Shown here in pieces: positions 31,422 to 32,461 of a stretch of DNA of 32,461 bases (position 1 is the stretch's first letter; each line of letters starts with the position of its first letter). The notes under the pieces were generated by a model that did not search any database, was not told the origin of the DNA, and was given only the letters and a program-made list of their open reading frames with translations. The DNA is from Bacteroidetes bacterium UBA2364 (GTDB lineage Bacteria; Bacteroidota; Rhodothermia; Rhodothermales; UBA2364). Where the stretch lies: the NCBI GenBank assembly GCA_002344075.1, contig DDTM01000118.1, positions 72,515 to 104,975 on the forward strand, read 5' to 3'. A program made the translations under genes and the position numbers.

Positions 31422-32461
31422 ATGAAAAACACAATTCAAAATCGGCTTGGCAAAGTATATAAAATTAATAACCCGATAAATTTTATATACTTATACAGTA
31501 TTATACTATTTGGTTTATTGAACACCTCATGCAAAAAAAACGAAACAGCAAATAAGCAAACCAAAGATGCCGAAAGAAGTGTAACTCATCCTAGTGCAAA
31601 AGGGACTATTCATTTATCCGATATAATTATCGAAGCCACCCCACTTTCATTGGAAGCAACGGAGAACAGCTTGATTCTGAATGGCGGTGTTAATTTGAGT
31701 ACAAATGAGACAAGTATATACATTGGTGGAATGGGTCAAGACTTAGTGCAATTTAATAAGAAAACAGGCACGTTTATCCGCCAAATAGGCAAAAAAGGAG
31801 AAGGGCCTGGAGAGTACAACCAAGCGACTTCTTTATTCGCCTCAGAAGATGCCTTGTATGTCGTTGATAGCATGGTTGGGAAAATCCAATCTTTTAATTC
31901 ACAAGGAGTCTATTTATCCCAACTACAAAATCCTTTACTCCGAAATGTAGGAAAAATATATGTTTTTAACAACAAAATATATTTGAATTTAACCTACGGT
32001 TCGCATGATTATATTTTTGCTACGATAGATTTAGATTTAAAAAACCTTCAAACCTATTCAGATAACTTAATTGCTCAACAACAGGATATGAGTCGTTATG
32101 AAACCTATAAACGTCATGGCTACTTAAATTCACAATTCTTTACAATAGGTAATGAATTACATTGGTCGTACACTTTACTAAAAGATATTCAACAAATTAA
32201 TACAAAACCAAAGATTGCACTTGCAGCCAAAACGACAATACCTTCGCCATATTTTTATGAACCAATCCCACCTTTGCCGCCAGCTATACAGATAACTTTA
32301 AACGACTCTTGGAAAAAATTTAACGAAAAGTATTCATTTTATGCTGCTTACTTATTAAAAAATAGGTTTTTAATACGAAAATTTCAATATACTGACACAA
32401 ACAACACACCACACAATAAATATCATATTTACGACACAAAAACAAATAAACAATATAATGT
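31422..32461 (+). CDS. 6-bladed beta-propeller lipoprotein, truncated by the window end
   Basis: Begins at the ATG at 31422 (MKNTIQNRLGKVYKINNP) and stays open for 346 codons to the last base, so the C-terminus is missing. The hydrophobic leader (INFIYLYSIILFGLLNTSC) ends at Cys37, a plausible lipidation site, followed by Lys/Asn/Glu-rich sequence as in Bacteroidota lipoproteins. TFIRQIGKKGEGPGEYNQAT followed by YVVDSMVGKIQSFNSQG is the signature of 6-bladed beta-propeller proteins (NHL-like blades with the GEGPGE turn). AT-rich codon use matches the preceding secreted-protein gene and not the purD region. No Shine-Dalgarno motif. Confidence 0.8.
   Translation, partial: MKNTIQNRLGKVYKINNPINFIYLYSIILFGLLNTSCKKNETANKQTKDAERSVTHPSAKGTIHLSDIIIEATPLSLEATENSLILNGGVNLSTNETSIYIGGMGQDLVQFNKKTGTFIRQIGKKGEGPGEYNQATSLFASEDALYVVDSMVGKIQSFNSQGVYLSQLQNPLLRNVGKIYVFNNKIYLNLTYGSHDYIFATIDLDLKNLQTYSDNLIAQQQDMSRYETYKRHGYLNSQFFTIGNELHWSYTLLKDIQQINTKPKIALAAKTTIPSPYFYEPIPPLPPAIQITLNDSWKKFNEKYSFYAAYLLKNRFLIRKFQYTDTNNTPHNKYHIYDTKTNKQYN

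Overview
The window looks like chromosomal DNA from a member of the Bacteroidota/Rhodothermota group. Pointers are a bacillithiol synthase (BshA), the single-chain class II glycyl-tRNA synthetase, several outer-membrane-type lipoproteins, starts that mostly lack a Shine-Dalgarno sequence, and an S16 protein with a long alanine-rich tail. The lineage call is inference from gene content, not a database match.

Layout. 1-660 is a graveyard of mobile DNA: the C-terminal end of a tyrosine recombinase and a decayed IS1-type InsA zinc-finger region, both on the minus strand. 665-3262 (minus) holds bshA and pfkA, separated by a degenerate dispersed repeat. 3556-5019 is glyS, followed by a terminator, a well-formed promoter and tRNA-Ala(GGC). 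5383-7664 is a two-gene module of unknown role: a multi-membrane-span protein with a C-terminal zinc-finger-like knot, translationally coupled to a compact FtsK-type DNA translocase. It abuts a convergent SLC13-type anion transporter (7666-9150). 9311-14581 is an envelope protein-folding operon of three SurA/PpiC-type proteins and a MoxR ATPase. 14641-15678 is a ParA ATPase with no ParB.

15679-16610 has no protein gene. It holds an exact-consensus sigma-54 promoter (16105-16120) followed by a structured stretch ending in a strong intrinsic terminator near 16254, which I read as a probable sRNA of about 124 nt. 16611-20338 (minus) is the classic ffh-rpsP-rimM-trmD-rplS translation and secretion cluster. 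20469-22663 (plus) carries a DUF2520-type Rossmann protein, a GNAT acetyltransferase, a rhodanese and a small unknown protein. 22635-24367 (minus) has two lipoproteins. 24546-26879 (plus) has an RlmI-type rRNA methyltransferase and a response-regulator/PIG-L deacetylase fusion. 26893-29099 (minus) is purD coupled to an NHL-propeller protein. 29361-30095 is an unknown membrane protein.

From about 30100 the sequence is non-coding, then turns strikingly AT-rich. It contains a MITE-like repeat related to the one at 1806-1998. It then encodes a secreted glycine/cysteine/histidine-rich protein, a long perfect inverted repeat, and a 6-bladed-propeller lipoprotein that runs off the window. This end looks horizontally acquired.

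The strongest candidates for undescribed biology are the sigma-54-driven sRNA, the secreted Cys-rich protein with its propeller lipoprotein and a pentanucleotide repeat at its promoter, the membrane-protein/FtsK module, and the receiver/PIG-L fusion.
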